A DNA stretch of 64,000 nucleotides from Trema orientale (Eukaryota; Streptophyta; Magnoliopsida; Rosales; Cannabaceae): assembly GCA_002914845.1 (NCBI GenBank), contig JXTC01000248.1, positions 140,761 through 204,760 of the forward strand, read 5' to 3'. Made by a program: the position numbers and the translations under genes. Shown piece after piece: positions 11,990 through 24,298 of this stretch. The first letter of the stretch is position 1. Every line of letters begins with the position of its first letter. A model generated the notes under the pieces. The model had not been told where the DNA came from. It worked only from the letters and a program-made list of their open reading frames with translations, and searched no databases.

Positions 11990-12417
11990 TCCCACAAAAG
12001 TCTACCTAAAGTGTTATTCCATCCTTCAGTAAAACAATTAATACTTCGTGTAGTGCGCATTATTCTTTCTTTTGAGTATTCGTTTAATTATTACTTAACG
12101 GAAATTCTCATAAAAATCTCATAGAGATACTTTTTCCATATAAAATACTAAAATTAAATAAGGGTATCCTTCAACAATCATTACTTTGTGGTGCACAGTA
12201 TTTTTTGAGTCTCACACAAATCCTACTTAAAACTTAAAGTGCCATTCTATTTTTTAGTAAAAAAAACTGATACTTCATATGGTATATGGTGCGCATTATT
12301 TTTTACTTTTTTTTTTGGATATTTGTTTGATTATTACTTAATTTGGAAATCTCATAAAAATCCGGTAGAGATGCCTTTTTCATGTAAAATACTAAAATCA
12401 AACAAGGGTATCCTTCT
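11990..12417 (+). repeat. diverged tandem duplication, about 228-bp period
   Basis: The block at 11990-12173 (containing ACCTAAAGTG, TGCGCATTATT and AAGGGTATCCTTC) returns at about 12211-12417 with the same order of blocks (ACTTAAAGTG, TGCGCATTATT, AAGGGTATCCTTC). The copies differ by many substitutions and small indels. No coding function is seen. Confidence 0.7.
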
Positions 12418-12457
12418 TCGATATGCGCTATACATACACATGTATACCGTATACCTT

Positions 12458-12602
12458 GCCAACTGGGGGCTAACTCAGTTGGTCTAAAGTTTTAGGGTTG
12501 TGTGTGTATTTGGGGGTCAAGGGTTCGAGCCTTAGTAGTGTGTGTGTGTTATTTTCTTTTAAATTTGTAATAAGTGGTGGTCATTAGTTAAGCCCCACTT
12601 TT

Positions 12603-12638
<36 letters not shown>
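12458..12638 (+). mobile_element. tRNA-derived SINE with 15-bp target duplication
   Basis: The 5' part carries RNA polymerase III-type boxes: TAACTCAGTTGG (A box, at 12471) and GGGTTCGAGCC (B box, near 12521), spaced as in a tRNA-like head. A body containing TTTCTTTTAAATTTGTAATA follows, then a (TA)n tail. The 15-mer TATACCGTATACCTT lies directly before (12443-12457) and after (12639-12653) the element with no mismatch, as expected for LINE-driven insertion. A truncated copy of the same family lies at 52490. Confidence 0.85.
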
Positions 12639-12644
<6 letters not shown>

Positions 12645-12673
12645 GTATACCTTTTATACACATATATTATATA

Positions 12674-13297
12674 TAGGGGTGTCAATTCGTGTCGACGGGT
12701 CGGGTTCGTGTCGGGTTGAAGTCTAATATATACATAAATTATGTCAACCCGAACCCGACCCGTGACCCGTCGTGTCAGAAAATCATCAACACTAACCCGA
12801 CCTGCACCTAAAACGGGTTGACCCGAACCCGACCCGCACAACCCGCTTTGGTGAATAACATCCCACCCACAACCCGATTTTGACCCGCCAACCCGTTTTT
12901 GACCCGCCAACCCGCTATGACCCGTATTTTTTTACTTATATTTTCTTTTTCTAAGGCTATTATTATCTCATTTTAAAATAAATAAATTAGGGATAATTTA
13001 TAAATATAATTAATAACTTATAATCCCAAACACTTACATTGTACAAATTAAATATATCTATAATAATAGTCATAAACAAATTAAATAAAAAAAAATTTTA
13101 TAATTTAATTATATATATATTTGTTGGCGGGTCAAACGGGTCAAGTTCGTGTCAAGCGAGTTGACCCGAACCCGACCCGTTTTTTTATTCGTGTCAGACT
13201 GGTCGACCCGAACCCGACCCGCACCCCTTTTTCTTCAACCCTAACTCGCAAAAAATCGTGTCGTGTCGTCGTGTCGTAACCCGAATTGCCACCCCTA
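12674..13297. mobile_element. hAT-type MITE with GACCCG-rich body
   Basis: The ends are TAGGGGTGTCAATTCG and, reversed from the right, TAGGGGTGGCAATTCG. The flanking 8-mer ATTATATA is identical at 12666-12673 and 13298-13305, the size of a hAT duplication. The interior has many GACCCGAACCCGACCCG-like blocks on both strands, which create spurious open frames. There is no transposase. Length is 624 bp. Confidence 0.88.
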
Positions 13298-13305
13298 ATT
13301 ATATA

Positions 13306-15738
13306 CATTCATATGAGGTTGGAAATTAACTAAACGTACATTTGAATTTCCATGTTTTACCTAAAAAAAATAAATAAATAAAATATATATGTCCTTCTTT
13401 CTACAATATGCGTTTAATAATCCTTGTTTCTCTACAAACTCAAAACTTTGTCTTGCACTTCCCAAAAAAAAAAAAAAAACTGTGTGTTGCGTGCATGTCG
13501 AAAAAATCCATGGGCCCTCGAAACCACATGAGCCCCTCTTATTCATATGTAATCAATTCACATTCACATTAATATAAAATGTCCGTGATGTTTGATAAAA
13601 ATACCATACATCAATTGATTAATTAATCTGACTGAATAAAGCACGGAGCTGGCACATAGAAACTGAACCCTAGTGAACCAGGATGAGAGTCTAGGAAAAC
13701 CCTGCAAAGCAAAGGCCAAAGAACATGTGGAATCTAGAAAACTATTTAAAATTCCAAAAAATGCCCGACATACCGTATAAAATCATCGTTAACTTTTAGT
13801 CTAATCTCCATTTTTGAACAACTCCTAGGGCAGCAATTTGATTACATATTAATATAGTACTTAAACACTTTATAATCTTTTGCAAAAACATATAGGGGTA
13901 TCGGCATAATGTTGTTATAATATGTTAAACCAGGCTAGAAAGCAGCACAAGATCTTTTTAATTAGTTCCTACCTTTGATTATTCGAAAGGCATTAGATAA
14001 TGGGAATGAACTTTTCTCCTATATTTATGAATTACCATTGATTCTGTTTTTATTTATTTGGCATGCAAAGAGTTGACAACTTAAAAGCAACAAACCACAA
14101 GTTTTATAAATGTGAATTCTGTAGTCATATTTTCATCATAATATAAATAAGTTATTTCTTTCTTTTTTTATTAAAAGATAAATAAATAAATAATTTCTTG
14201 GCAAGAGATCCATGAAGATTTGTGTATAGTCACCGCGAAACCTTCATTTTTTTTTCAAAGAATAATAAGCGAATTTGAACCTTCTACTTAATTTTAGTGT
14301 CCAAATTCATGTCTAATTAACAAATTGATGAAACAATTTTTTAATAATTAAATTAAAAATGATAAAATTAAAATAGTGAAAACATTATAAAATGGCAATA
14401 TTGCTTTTTATAGTTTTTTTAACAAAACCCTTTATTTTAAGAAATATAGAAAAACCCATTTGAATTTGATTTTTAATTATAAAAAGCCTTATAATTTGAC
14501 TACTTTTGATTCTTATATCATCAAAATTAGGAAAATTGATGGAAAATAAAAAATCACCCACAGTGAAATGTAGATTTAGATTTAAAATATATTTTAAGGA
14601 TTTTCCACATTAATTTCCAAACAATATTTTCGATTTTTTCAAATGACCTCACAGGTACTAAAATAGTTTCCAAACAATTATATATGTATCCATATATAAC
14701 GTAAAATATAATATAAACCAAAATCTACTACCCCTCAGAATAATTTTGTCATTTCATAGTAATTTTTCCAATTTAGTTAATATGAGAATGTCAGATTATA
14801 AAAATGGTCAAACACAATACTTTTTGTAATAAAATTTAAATTCAATGGAGGTTTTTGCTATATTTCTTAAAATACTGGGGTTTCATAGGAAAAAAAAATT
14901 GAAATACAATGTCATTTTATCTTTTCTTTTCATATTTGGTAGTAATTTCAAATTTTAATTGAGATGTCATCAAGTCATTGGTTGTTCATAAAATCGATAC
15001 CAACAAATATTAAACAATTTGAGTTCACAACAAACTTTTGTTTTAGAGTTTTCTTTAATATTAGAAGCATTACGCTATCTGTGCCCTAGGTGATACTGAA
15101 CTATACAAAGTTTTTAAATTAAGATTTTAGAAGCAAAAGTTGAGGGTTTTATTTTATTTTTTAAAAGTTGAGGGTTTTATTTTATTTTTTACTTTTATAG
15201 GGGTTGGAGAAGTATATTGTATTTGTAGAAGTGTTGAGAGTATTTGGACCACCAAATCCAAATATGGTCTCGACCTATATTGAGAACAAGACGCCAAATT
15301 GGAAAAAAGCTATTCTTCTTTTTCTCATTTCAGACAAAGGAAACTCCTTTCCCTTTATAAAGTTTGATTTGGAATATCTCAACAAACGCGGTCTAGGTTT
15401 TCTTTTAAATTTCGTTTATGACTTTAAGTTCGGGGTATTTGCACAATGCACCGATTATTTAATGTCATTATTCTATTTTGAGTAATATGTTTTCTATTTA
15501 ATTAATTTATACCCATCATATTGAGCTTAATCAATCATTGATTTACTGTTACACTAACTCACTAATTTTACCATAATTAAATATAACGATCTAAGACATT
15601 TTTGATAGATGGTGTCAAAAAGAGAAACTTATAAAATAAAAAAAAAAAAAGCTTGTATTTAATTTTTGTCCTTCATAACAGTGCCAAGTGGCAATCTGGG
15701 CTTGAAACTTGTCATACGACAATGCATATAAGGTATAA
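13306..15738. other. intergenic, no gene seen
   Basis: AT-rich DNA. A 28-bp unit containing AAAAGTTGAGGGTTTTATTT is repeated twice in tandem at about 15135-15190. An open frame at 15204-15485 (93 codons) has no recognisable motif; I leave it uncalled. Confidence 0.35.
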
Positions 15739-16540
15739 GGGTTAATTACATAATCACATAAAAATACTTTTATTTTTAACTTTTTTGCAAAAAATACACT
15801 GATTTTTAAATTTCTGCAAATTAATAACCTGCTTTTTCAAATTTTACAAATTAATACCATCACATTTATGATTTTTGTAAATTATTATCCTTACTTTTGA
15901 ATTATGCAAATTAATATCCTAATATTCATAATTTCTACAAATAAATACGCTCAATTTTCATTTTTTTGTGTGTAAATTTATACTATGAGCAAATTAAAAA
16001 TGCTAATACCTCTCATTAATTTACTGAAAATATAATATATTATCAGAAATTATTTTATAATTACTTTTTTTTGGTTAATTATGAAAAAACACATTTTTTT
16101 TTAGTTCTCATATTTCCTTAACTATTTTTATCTCTCATTCTAATTTTTTATTTTTTTTTTTAAATCAAAAGTTAAATAATCTAACTATAAATATTTTCTG
16201 AAATTTTAATATTGTTTAATAAGTTTTTATTAAGTTAATAAGGGCTATTACCATCTTTTTATTATTAAAATCAACTAATTGGGTATTAAGGGTCCAAATG
16301 TATAAGAATTTCAAATATTAGTATATTAATTTGTAAAAATTTTAATTATGAGAATATTAATTTACAAAATTTAAAAATAAAGATATTATTTCTGAGAAAT
16401 TCAAATATCATGGTATTATTTTACAGAAATTTAAAAATGAGAATATTACTTTACAAAGATTAGGATATTTTTTTGCAGAAAAATAAAAAATCAGGGCAAT
16501 TTTTATGTCAAGGTATGAACTACAAACAATGTATTTACTC
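15739..16540. mobile_element. foldback element made of opposed short-repeat arrays
   Basis: The left half (15739-15965) repeats a unit of about 37 bp built on TTTCTGCAAATTAATAACCT-like sequence. The right half (16320-16500) repeats the reverse complement of the same unit. The ends GGGTTAATTACATAATC and, reversed, GAGTAAATACATTG are partly alike. No firm target duplication was found. It could be a Mutator-like foldback element. Confidence 0.5.
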
Positions 16541-16557
16541 TTTACCAAGACTTGCGA

Positions 16558-16633
16558 CGCATAAATTTGCTATCTTTCTTCTTCACTAAATTCTACGCAT
16601 AAATTTGCTATCTTTCTTCTTCACTAAATTCTA
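16558..16633 (+). repeat. 38-bp tandem duplication
   Basis: The unit starting ACGCATAAATTTGCTATC and ending ACTAAATTCT occurs twice head to tail without visible mismatch. The identity suggests a recent local duplication. Confidence 0.8.
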
Positions 16634-16639
16634 TGTAAG

Positions 16640-18013
16640 AACATTTAGGAAAAAAGAAAAATCTATATAAGAGTACCCAATATAATTTATTCAAAAAAAA
16701 TAAAAATCATTTTTTCCTATTCGCTGAGAGCAAATTAAAAATGTAAAATGTGGTTCATGAAAAGAAATGTAAATTGGACCCACCTAAATATACTTTAGGA
16801 GTCTGACGGTGGACCAATTAGGCAATGCCACGGTATGAAATGAAGGTGATAGCTACAAATGTTTTTTTTTTTTTTTCCTTTTTGATATTTAACAAAATTT
16901 GATATTTTGGCAACATTGTTTTCTTTACTCTTATAAAATAAAAAAATTATCCTTGAGTTCCTATTGACAAGAAAAATATTTCCACTTATATTAAAATTCT
17001 TTATGCTTTTTTCCTTTTTCTAAACTAAAATGAGAATCTCTTTTTAAGTGTTAGAAATTTGAAGGGCTTATTAGTCTGTCAAAAGACAGAATACCGTAGC
17101 TAAAAATATATATTTCTTATTTTTCTCAAGTATTTTGGTAAATGGTTCTTGCGGTTGGGCTTGCTCTGAAGAGAGTCGTCTGTATGAACAAACAAAAGGA
17201 AAAAAAAAAAGGTTGAGAGAGAAAGTTGTGGGAGACAAAGAAAGGCAGAGAGAGAGTGAAGAAAGAGAATATCTTTTGATTTGGTTCCACACCACCCCAG
17301 GTTGGTACAAAAAGCCCTAAAGCCTAAAACCCCACTTCTCTTTCAGAGTGACTTCCATATGAACATATGTACATATATGTGTTTATATATATATATATAC
17401 ATGGTACATAGATCTTTTTTTTTCCTGCAATTTTGACACTTTATTGCCTTATTATCCGATAAACCTTTCAAATTTTGGTTTTTTAGGCTAATGGGTATCT
17501 GTCAATCACTAACATTATATTGGTTAAACATCAATGACAATATAAAAACGACCACTTTAATCCTTTTGAGGAAAAATGAGTTTCTTTTTTTGATTTATAT
17601 ACCCATTTATTGTTATATTCTTGGGTTGCTGTAGTTGAAGTGCTTTACTTTAACCACTGTCCACAAGCATAGATTCTCTCTTTCTCTATCTGTGTGCATT
17701 GGTAGCTCAGACTCTCCCAGCTCATTTTCATTTTTTGAATGTCGTGGATTCTTTGCTCATAAAAGACTCTTTGCTTTTGCTGTCCCTTCTCCTTTAATGG
17801 GTGCCCTTTCATTTTCTCATAATATTTTAGGATATTTCATTCAGACGGTGTGTAACTGGTGTGTATGGAAGATGTGACTGATGTAGATTCATGGGTTTTA
17901 TTCCATTTTCATCCTTCATTTCGATTATAAATAGAGATGGCAATATTCATTCCTCTTCATTGCAGGAACTCATCTAAAACCTTTGCATATTCCATATATT
18001 GGGGTGCAAAAGA
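16640..18013 (+). promoter_or_regulatory. upstream region of the thioesterase gene
   Basis: There is no gene in this stretch. A TATAAATA box lies at 17926-17933, about 80 bases before the start codon at 18014, so transcription could begin near 17957. Alternatively TTGCAG at 17960-17965 could be the acceptor of a 5' leader intron, with the promoter farther up. CT-rich and GA-rich patches at 17190-17270 and 17670-17690 are compatible with a plant core promoter but prove nothing. Confidence 0.35.
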
Positions 18014-21000
18014 ATGAGCTACAACAACTCTAGTATTGGTTCTGGTTAGTTTTTGAAGTACATTCTGTTTCTCCTCATGTTAATCCTCTGTTTATGTGAA
18101 CTATAATGTTTATCACTAAACACTGATTCTGACAGTTCTGGGGTCTGGCCAGTTTCTCCATCTTTTGACCTTCTATTGTATGGGTTTTGGTGCTATAAAA
18201 CAGGTAGTAGAACTGCTAGAAGGACATTTGAGTTTGGAAGGACTCATGTGGTCAGGCCTAAAGGGAAGCACCAGGCAACCATAGTTTGGCTACATGGTCT
18301 TGGTGACAAAGGCTCAAGGTAATAATGGTATTCTTTTGCTTGATTCATAATTTTAATTGTGTGAGATGTGCACTTGTGATCTTAAGAAGCTAGTTTTCAA
18401 TTGATTTTTCCTTGTAGGCAAACTCTAGTCCTTGTAATTAGCAAGTTGTTAGTTGGAATGAAATTCCTAACTTGATTAGATCGTAGCTTGTCTTATAGAC
18501 CTTAGACATGCAATATAATTATTATGTATTGCTTAATCGTGGTTTCTCTTGACGTGCATGGATAAACAGTTTTGAGATTGGTAAAGTTAAGTTTATTTAA
18601 TGATCTGCATGAATATGATATTCCCTCTTTATGAATGTCATCTAGTTTGAGTTCATTATTTTTTGTTTTATGTTACATGCACTTGCCTTTATGAGGATGG
18701 TGGACTTTTTTTGCTCTGCACAAAACAAAAACAAAAATAAAATATTCAAAATGAAAAGAAGAATGTCAATGGCTTGTCTTGTTGTGGTGGAGAAGATTGT
18801 TCTTTAGTTAAATTCTAGAACTCCGTCTCTTTTAGAAGATTCTCAAACTAGTCGATTTGATGGGATAGAGCATTATTGCCGTGAACTAAAAAAATAATTA
18901 GCTGTCATTTTCTTCCATCTTCACATCTGATTCTAACTTATGTTGAAGCCTCGAATCCAGGTTTGTCTATATGCTTGCCAGAGCCTAGAATAGGGGACCA
19001 CTGTTTCACTGGTTTAGTTGTCCTTTAAACGTAGTATATATTATTCATCAATGGCGTATACTGTACTATTGCTGGAGTTTTGAACTCTCTCTCTTAAAAA
19101 ATATGATTAATCAAATTGGCTGAAACACTAATATTGGATACATATGGATTATACAATTATTTCTAGGTCTATTTTCAACCTTGAGTGTGGTCCCCTTGGA
19201 TTCTCATATTTTGCTAAGCACATGCTTGAGCTCTTTTTAGGGTAACCATATATGGCTACGCTGAACATTCTCATCCTGCTTTTTGCAGTTGGTCCCAGCT
19301 TTTGGAAACCCTTCCTCTTTCAAATGTAAGGATATTGTTTTAAGTTTCATGGTAGCTGTAATACTCATGCAACATATGTTTTCAGCATTCCAAACCTTCA
19401 ATAGCCACAGAATATACTGGTACATGGTTTATCTAATTGTAAGTTCCTTTCTCTTGAATTTTTATCTTGCAGATTAAGTGGATTTGTCCTACTGCTCCTA
19501 CTCGGCCTGTAGCATTATTTGGTGGATTTCCTTGCACTGCTTGTAAGATTTATTCCTACTGGAATTTGTATCTACTTTGGGTTGAAAACACCATTACATT
19601 TGGTGGCTACAGCTTTATTATATAAGCATTGTCTGTCTGAAAAAAATAATAATAATGATAATACTAAAGAAATGTCATTCAATCTTAAATCCAAAGAGTT
19701 AGGGCTTGCTTGGAAATATTTATATTTTTTGTTTTTTGTTTTCAAAAGTGAAATGGATGATAAAGATTTCTCAAGCAACATGCCAAGAAAGCTCTTAATT
19801 GTTTGCTCAGATTTCTTGTTCTAATATAACCCTACAGGCCTATGCAACATGCTTGAAATATTCGAATGATTTATATCAGGGTTTGACATGGGGGATATTT
19901 CAGAAGATGCTCCGGACGATTTGGAAGGATTAGATGCTTCAGCAGCGCATGTAGCAAATCTTTTATCAACTGAGCCTGCTGATAGTATGTTTCTTCTTTG
20001 AAAGCTTCTGAAGCTCTTTTATTGACATTTTTATCATGAATATATACAACAAAATAGTTCGAAAAAGGATAATTGAGATTATGTGTGTGTGCATATTATC
20101 TTCAGCATAGTGAAGAAGGAAAAAAAAAAAAAGAGTTCTGAGGTTCCAGAGAGCTTTTCTAGCTTATTATCTTGTTCCCTGGGATTAGGAGAAATATGTG
20201 ATCATAATTATGTAAATTCATAATTAGACCAGGAGTCCTTCCTGAGGGGGTGGCGGAGTGGCAGAAGTCCCTCTTTCTAAGCCTTGGCCTACAGCCAGAT
20301 GAAAAAGAAAAAAAAGAAAGAAAGAAAGAAAGAAAAAGAAAAGGAATAGGAGTTGGATGCTGGTTTAGGCTCTTAGAAATTTGTTGGAAACTAGGTAAGA
20401 ATAATGCACTGGTATAACACCTTGGAGATTTTTGGATATTCTTCCTAAGTGATTGCGGATCTTATTTTCTCTTTTCTGGGGGCATGTGGACATAGTGTAA
20501 TTTTAACTTGAGCCTGTGTTTCATAGATGTGGAGCAAAGCCTGGTATTGTGATATTACGATGTGCATAGGTGAATCATGAATGATTTTACAAGTTCCGGG
20601 TTACACTGTAAAATGATACTTTTGTCTGGGAAATACCATTGCTTGGTAACTTATATAGGTTTTAACATTTTGAACAGTCAAACTTGGTATTGGAGGCTTC
20701 AGCATGGGTGCTGCCACTGCCCTCTATTCTGCAACCTGTCGTGTTCTGGGGAAATATGGTAATGGAAATCTGTATCCAGTCAACCTAAGTGCAGTCGTTG
20801 GTCTAAGTGGCTGGCTTCCATGCTCAAGGTTCAGCTTCTATCTTACACGCACAAATGCACTAATCTACACAAGCAGAATTCAAAGAAAACAACCTCTGTA
20901 CGCTTTATGTTATTGTTTAAAAATGAATTTACTCTCTCTCTCTCTCTGTGTTGTAGAACCTTGAGGAGTCTGATGGAAGGTTCAGTAGAGGCTGCAAGGC

Positions 21001-21638
21001 GTGCAGCATCTGTTCCCATTTTGATGTGCCATGGTTTAGGTAATCATCTTTTCTTATATTTGTACTATAAGTTTAATTTTATTTGTAGGAGACTCTTTTT
21101 GGGTCATGCTGAAGTAGCCATGAGCTGCTATAATTAAGGCGCAGCTTCTAATGTAATAAACATATGTAGATGCGTGTAATTAGATATACACATGCATGCT
21201 TTGCTTGTTTATACTCCTGGAAATTCAAGGTAAAGCTTTTTACTCCAACAGGAATGCGAGTTATCATTGTGTATTGAGATTCAATTCACACTCATTTATG
21301 ACTTACCTTAGACGTGTGTGATAAAAGTCCTTTTCTACTACTAACTAATTTGACACCCGTTCTTTCAGTTGACGATGTTGTTGCATATCACCATGGAGAT
21401 AAATCTGCTCAGACCTTGAGCTCAACGGGATTTCAAAATCTCACATTTAGAACCTATAACGGGTATTTATTGACTTTCCCTTCAGGGACTATAATGTTTG
21501 GTTATTCCTTAGTCGCAATGCCATGAAAGACTTATTCCAAATTGCAGGCTAGGCCATTATACCGTCCCTGAAGAGACTGACGAAGTATGTAATTGGCTAA
21601 CAGCAAATCTGGGGCTCGATGGATCTCGAGCTTACTAG
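18014..21638 (+). CDS. acyl-protein thioesterase-like serine hydrolase
   Basis: Nine exons join in frame with GT-AG borders: 18014-18044, 18204-18318, 19289-19325, 19473-19542, 19880-19984, 20678-20828, 20957-21039, 21369-21462 and 21548-21638, giving 258 residues. The product is an alpha/beta hydrolase of the acyl-protein thioesterase/carboxylesterase family, which removes thioester-linked acyl groups from proteins or cleaves small esters. Visible signatures are the strand-turn IVWLHGLGDKGSSW (about residues 37-50), the nucleophile elbow GGFSMG with Ser128, HGLVDDVV with the probable acid Asp199, and GLGHYT with the catalytic His232. Length fits the family (220-260). The N-terminus MSYNNSSIGSGSR.. 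resembles the plant subgroup with a short extra leader. No signal peptide or membrane segment is seen, so a cytosolic enzyme is likely. The substrate is not predictable. Confidence 0.93.
20235..20345 (+). repeat. purine-rich (AAAG)n tract in intron 5
   Basis: An AAAG microsatellite at about 20298-20345 follows a short GC-richer segment containing TGGCGGAGTGG, which resembles a polymerase III A box. No B box follows, so a truncated SINE is only a possibility. Confidence 0.3.
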
Positions 21639-23301
21639 AGGAAAAAGATGTTAGGTTTTGTACGGAATTTTCGAAGATCAGCATAACTACGTGAGGTTCT
21701 AGACTACATGGGGATACAGAGGCATGGCTTAAGCTTCGAATATAGCATCTCTTTTCTACTGTCTTAATTATTTCTTCACATCCGCAAAATTTTGATGTTC
21801 TAATGATAATAATATTTGCTTTGTAATAATGTCCTTATCATCGGGTTTCTCGGCATTAGAAATAACTTTTTATAGTGAAAGAGGTAGCCAGGGATTCACA
21901 AGTAACTTCCACTCGTAGCATTTTTCAATGAAAATCCTGGCATATTTCATGTTCAAACAGATTGTTCAGCACGAATGATCGAATTACGATTGCTGCTGTT
22001 ATCGAACGGATTAACGGCAGTATCGACTATAGATGGTATATATTTCTTTAGAGCTCACAAATCGAGGGTTTGCAGTTGTCTGGGAGGTGGAGGATATTAC
22101 GGGTTGATGGCGGTTTGGGACATGCTAAACCTCATCATAGCATTCTTCAAGTACTGGCGACAGGGTATTCTAAGTAAGCTGTCCTGGACTGTGTTCAAGG
22201 ACAGGGTCTCCGTAATTCAGTCTTTAAGTATATGGATAACCAGTTTCACCTGGTTGATGAAATAGTAGTCTCGATGGAGGCGTCCGGACGAGGACCACAC
22301 TTCTCTTCGTGAGTACATATGGAACACTCGTTAGGCAGTTACCATGCTTAAGCTTTGTGAGAGTAATCAACGACGTACTGAGATTGAATGAGTAAATAGT
22401 CGACCAACGGCTTAATAAATATAGGGTGATCAAAATAATTTTTCATTCGTGTTACAAACAAGATTTGTGGGCCTGATAATAATGGTTTGTTTAATAAACT
22501 AAGTTGTCTCCATTAAGATTCTATGTAGGGTTAAAAATTTATAATTGAATTAGTATCTATTAAAGCAATTAACGAGAAGATAAATCTTCTATAGACGAGT
22601 TTAAATAAATTCAAATGTTCATATCCGAAAATAAGATGTCAAAGCTTTCTCAAGGAAAACAAAAATATAAAGTGTGATTATCGAGTATCCAGATCAGTGC
22701 CTGACTAATTGTACTGGAAATCTGCACTTTGCCTCTCCAGAGGTTCCCTATGCAGGTTAGAGTAAGAGCTAGTTTTTACACAAGAGGGCATGGCCCGAAG
22801 GAGATGCACGCCGGAGGATTTGAACCATCCACCTGTGAGACAGCATAAACTAGCAAATTGGTTTTCACCCTTCAAGCAAAAGGTTGGTTTTCACCCTAAA
22901 CCCAAAGAGATGCACCCAGAAGACTTGAAGCATAGACAAGGGAGGGAGCATTAGCATACCTCCAGCCTCCAGGATCTTACACTTGAGCACTTGGGGTTCA
23001 TGCATTGTGTATTTGATTACGTACTTGTTACCTCAAATAAAAAAAATTTAAAAATTGTCGGGTAGTAGCTACGACATACCACCATTTTGAATACGTATTA
23101 AGTATTTTATGCCACTACTATCTATATTATATTTTTATCTCATTCTATATTAGCTGTACTGGGACAAAATACGTTTAACGACACTAACATTATATAAGAT
23201 GTTAATTTGTGCAAATTATAATTCTTTTCGAGACACTAACATCATATAAGATGTTAATTTGCAAATTATAATTCTTTTCGATGGTAGGAGTAAGATCTAA
23301 G
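21639..23301. other. 3' region of the thioesterase gene and intergenic DNA
   Basis: The 3' untranslated region probably extends to around 21930. Beyond it, 21975-22265 is an open frame of 96 codons of ordinary base composition with no known motif; it could be part of a longer transcript or chance. A 45-bp unit containing GACACTAACATCATATAAG is imperfectly duplicated near 23178-23280. I cannot support a gene. Confidence 0.3.
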
Positions 23302-23690
23302 GTCATGTTTGGTTTGGTGGAATGAGTATAGGAATGGAATGTTCATTCCATTGTAAAGTCTATTCCATTGTTTGCTTCGGACTTTAAAAAATGAATCATT
23401 ATTCTTTTGAAATCACTATTCTATCAAATAATAGAATTATAATTCCTTCTTAAAAACTAATGAATAAGGATTTCAATCTTTAGTTACATCATTTAAAACT
23501 TAGCTTTCCATTTTTGCTCTAAATGGACACCTAAAAGTAAAGATATTCTTATAAATGTCATATTTATTCTACTCTATTACATTGATTCAACCAAACAATA
23601 GAATATCATTTCTATTCCTATTCTAATTCCACTTTATTTCGATTCCTATTACCATTCCTATTCCATTCCATCCAACCAAATGTGACTTTC
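23302..23690. mobile_element. MITE-like inverted repeat (TTTGGTT type)
   Basis: The left end GGTCATGTTTGGTTTGG and the reverse of the right end AGTCACATTTGGTTGG match, and both continue inward into GGAATG-rich sequence with opposite orientation. Such ends are typical of PIF/Harbinger MITEs, but the expected TTA target duplication is not clear here. Confidence 0.5.
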
Positions 23691-23871
23691 CAATTTTCAC
23701 TACGGACATTTAATATTAATATAGGGGACTTCAACATGGGTACGGTGACTGCCTGAATCCATGGAATATCGTGAATGATGAAAAATATTACGTGGATTCA
23801 AGAATACCAGAGCACCAATTAATAGTTTGCTGAATAACTCAATTCATTATTTTTGATAAATAAATAAATTA

Positions 23872-24111
23872 GGTTGCCAATCCAATAGGTTTTTTTTTTT
23901 ACCTATGGGTAGGTATTTTTTTTTTAGCCGTTGGATCGTCATCTAATGATGATCCAACGGATCTAATGAAGTACATAAAAAGACGTGCATCATTAATGCT
24001 CTTTCTTTCTCTTACGTTTTACAATAAAAAAATATGCATGCTAAATTTTCATTAGCCAAATTGATACCTATACATAGGTTAAAAAAAAAAATACCTACTG
24101 GATTGGTGCCC
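23872..24111 (+). mobile_element. hairpin MITE, copy 3
   Basis: The ends GGTTGCCAATCCAATAGG and, reversed from the right, GGGCACCAATCCAGTAGG match the family at 5874. The internal hairpin is AGCCGTTGGATC..GATCCAACGG. The flanking 9-mers AATAAATTA and AATAAATAA match at 8 of 9 positions. It sits within the thioesterase fragment. Confidence 0.87.
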
Positions 24112-24233
24112 AATAAATAAATAACCTCCAAAATATCTGTCGTGATTTATATCCAGTCGACCTAAGCATAATTGTCAGTCCAAGTGATCGGCTTCCATGC
24201 AAAATTGTTTTTCGTTGTGGAACAATAGATTAT

Positions 24234-24298
24234 TAATCGCCTTTTCTTCTTCTTTTTTTTTTTTTTTTTTTTTTGAAAGGATTTATAATCGCCTTTTC
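24234..24298 (-). repeat. poly(A) insertion with 13-bp direct repeats
   Basis: TAATCGCCTTTTC occurs at 24234-24246 and 24286-24298, with weaker similarity continuing upstream. Between them lie 39 bases, mostly a T tract, reading in reverse as CCTTTC followed by poly(A) and GAAGAA. Confidence 0.5.

Noticed and set aside
12584-12910. 108-codon open frame rich in arginine and glycine on the minus strand
   Set aside because: It is produced by the repetitive GACCCG body of the hAT MITE and by the (TA)n tail of the adjacent SINE; it spans two separate mobile elements.
22745-22870. Possible SINE on the minus strand (GGTTCAAATCC at 22816-22826)
   Set aside because: Only a B-box-like word is present; no A box at the proper distance and no flanking duplication were found.
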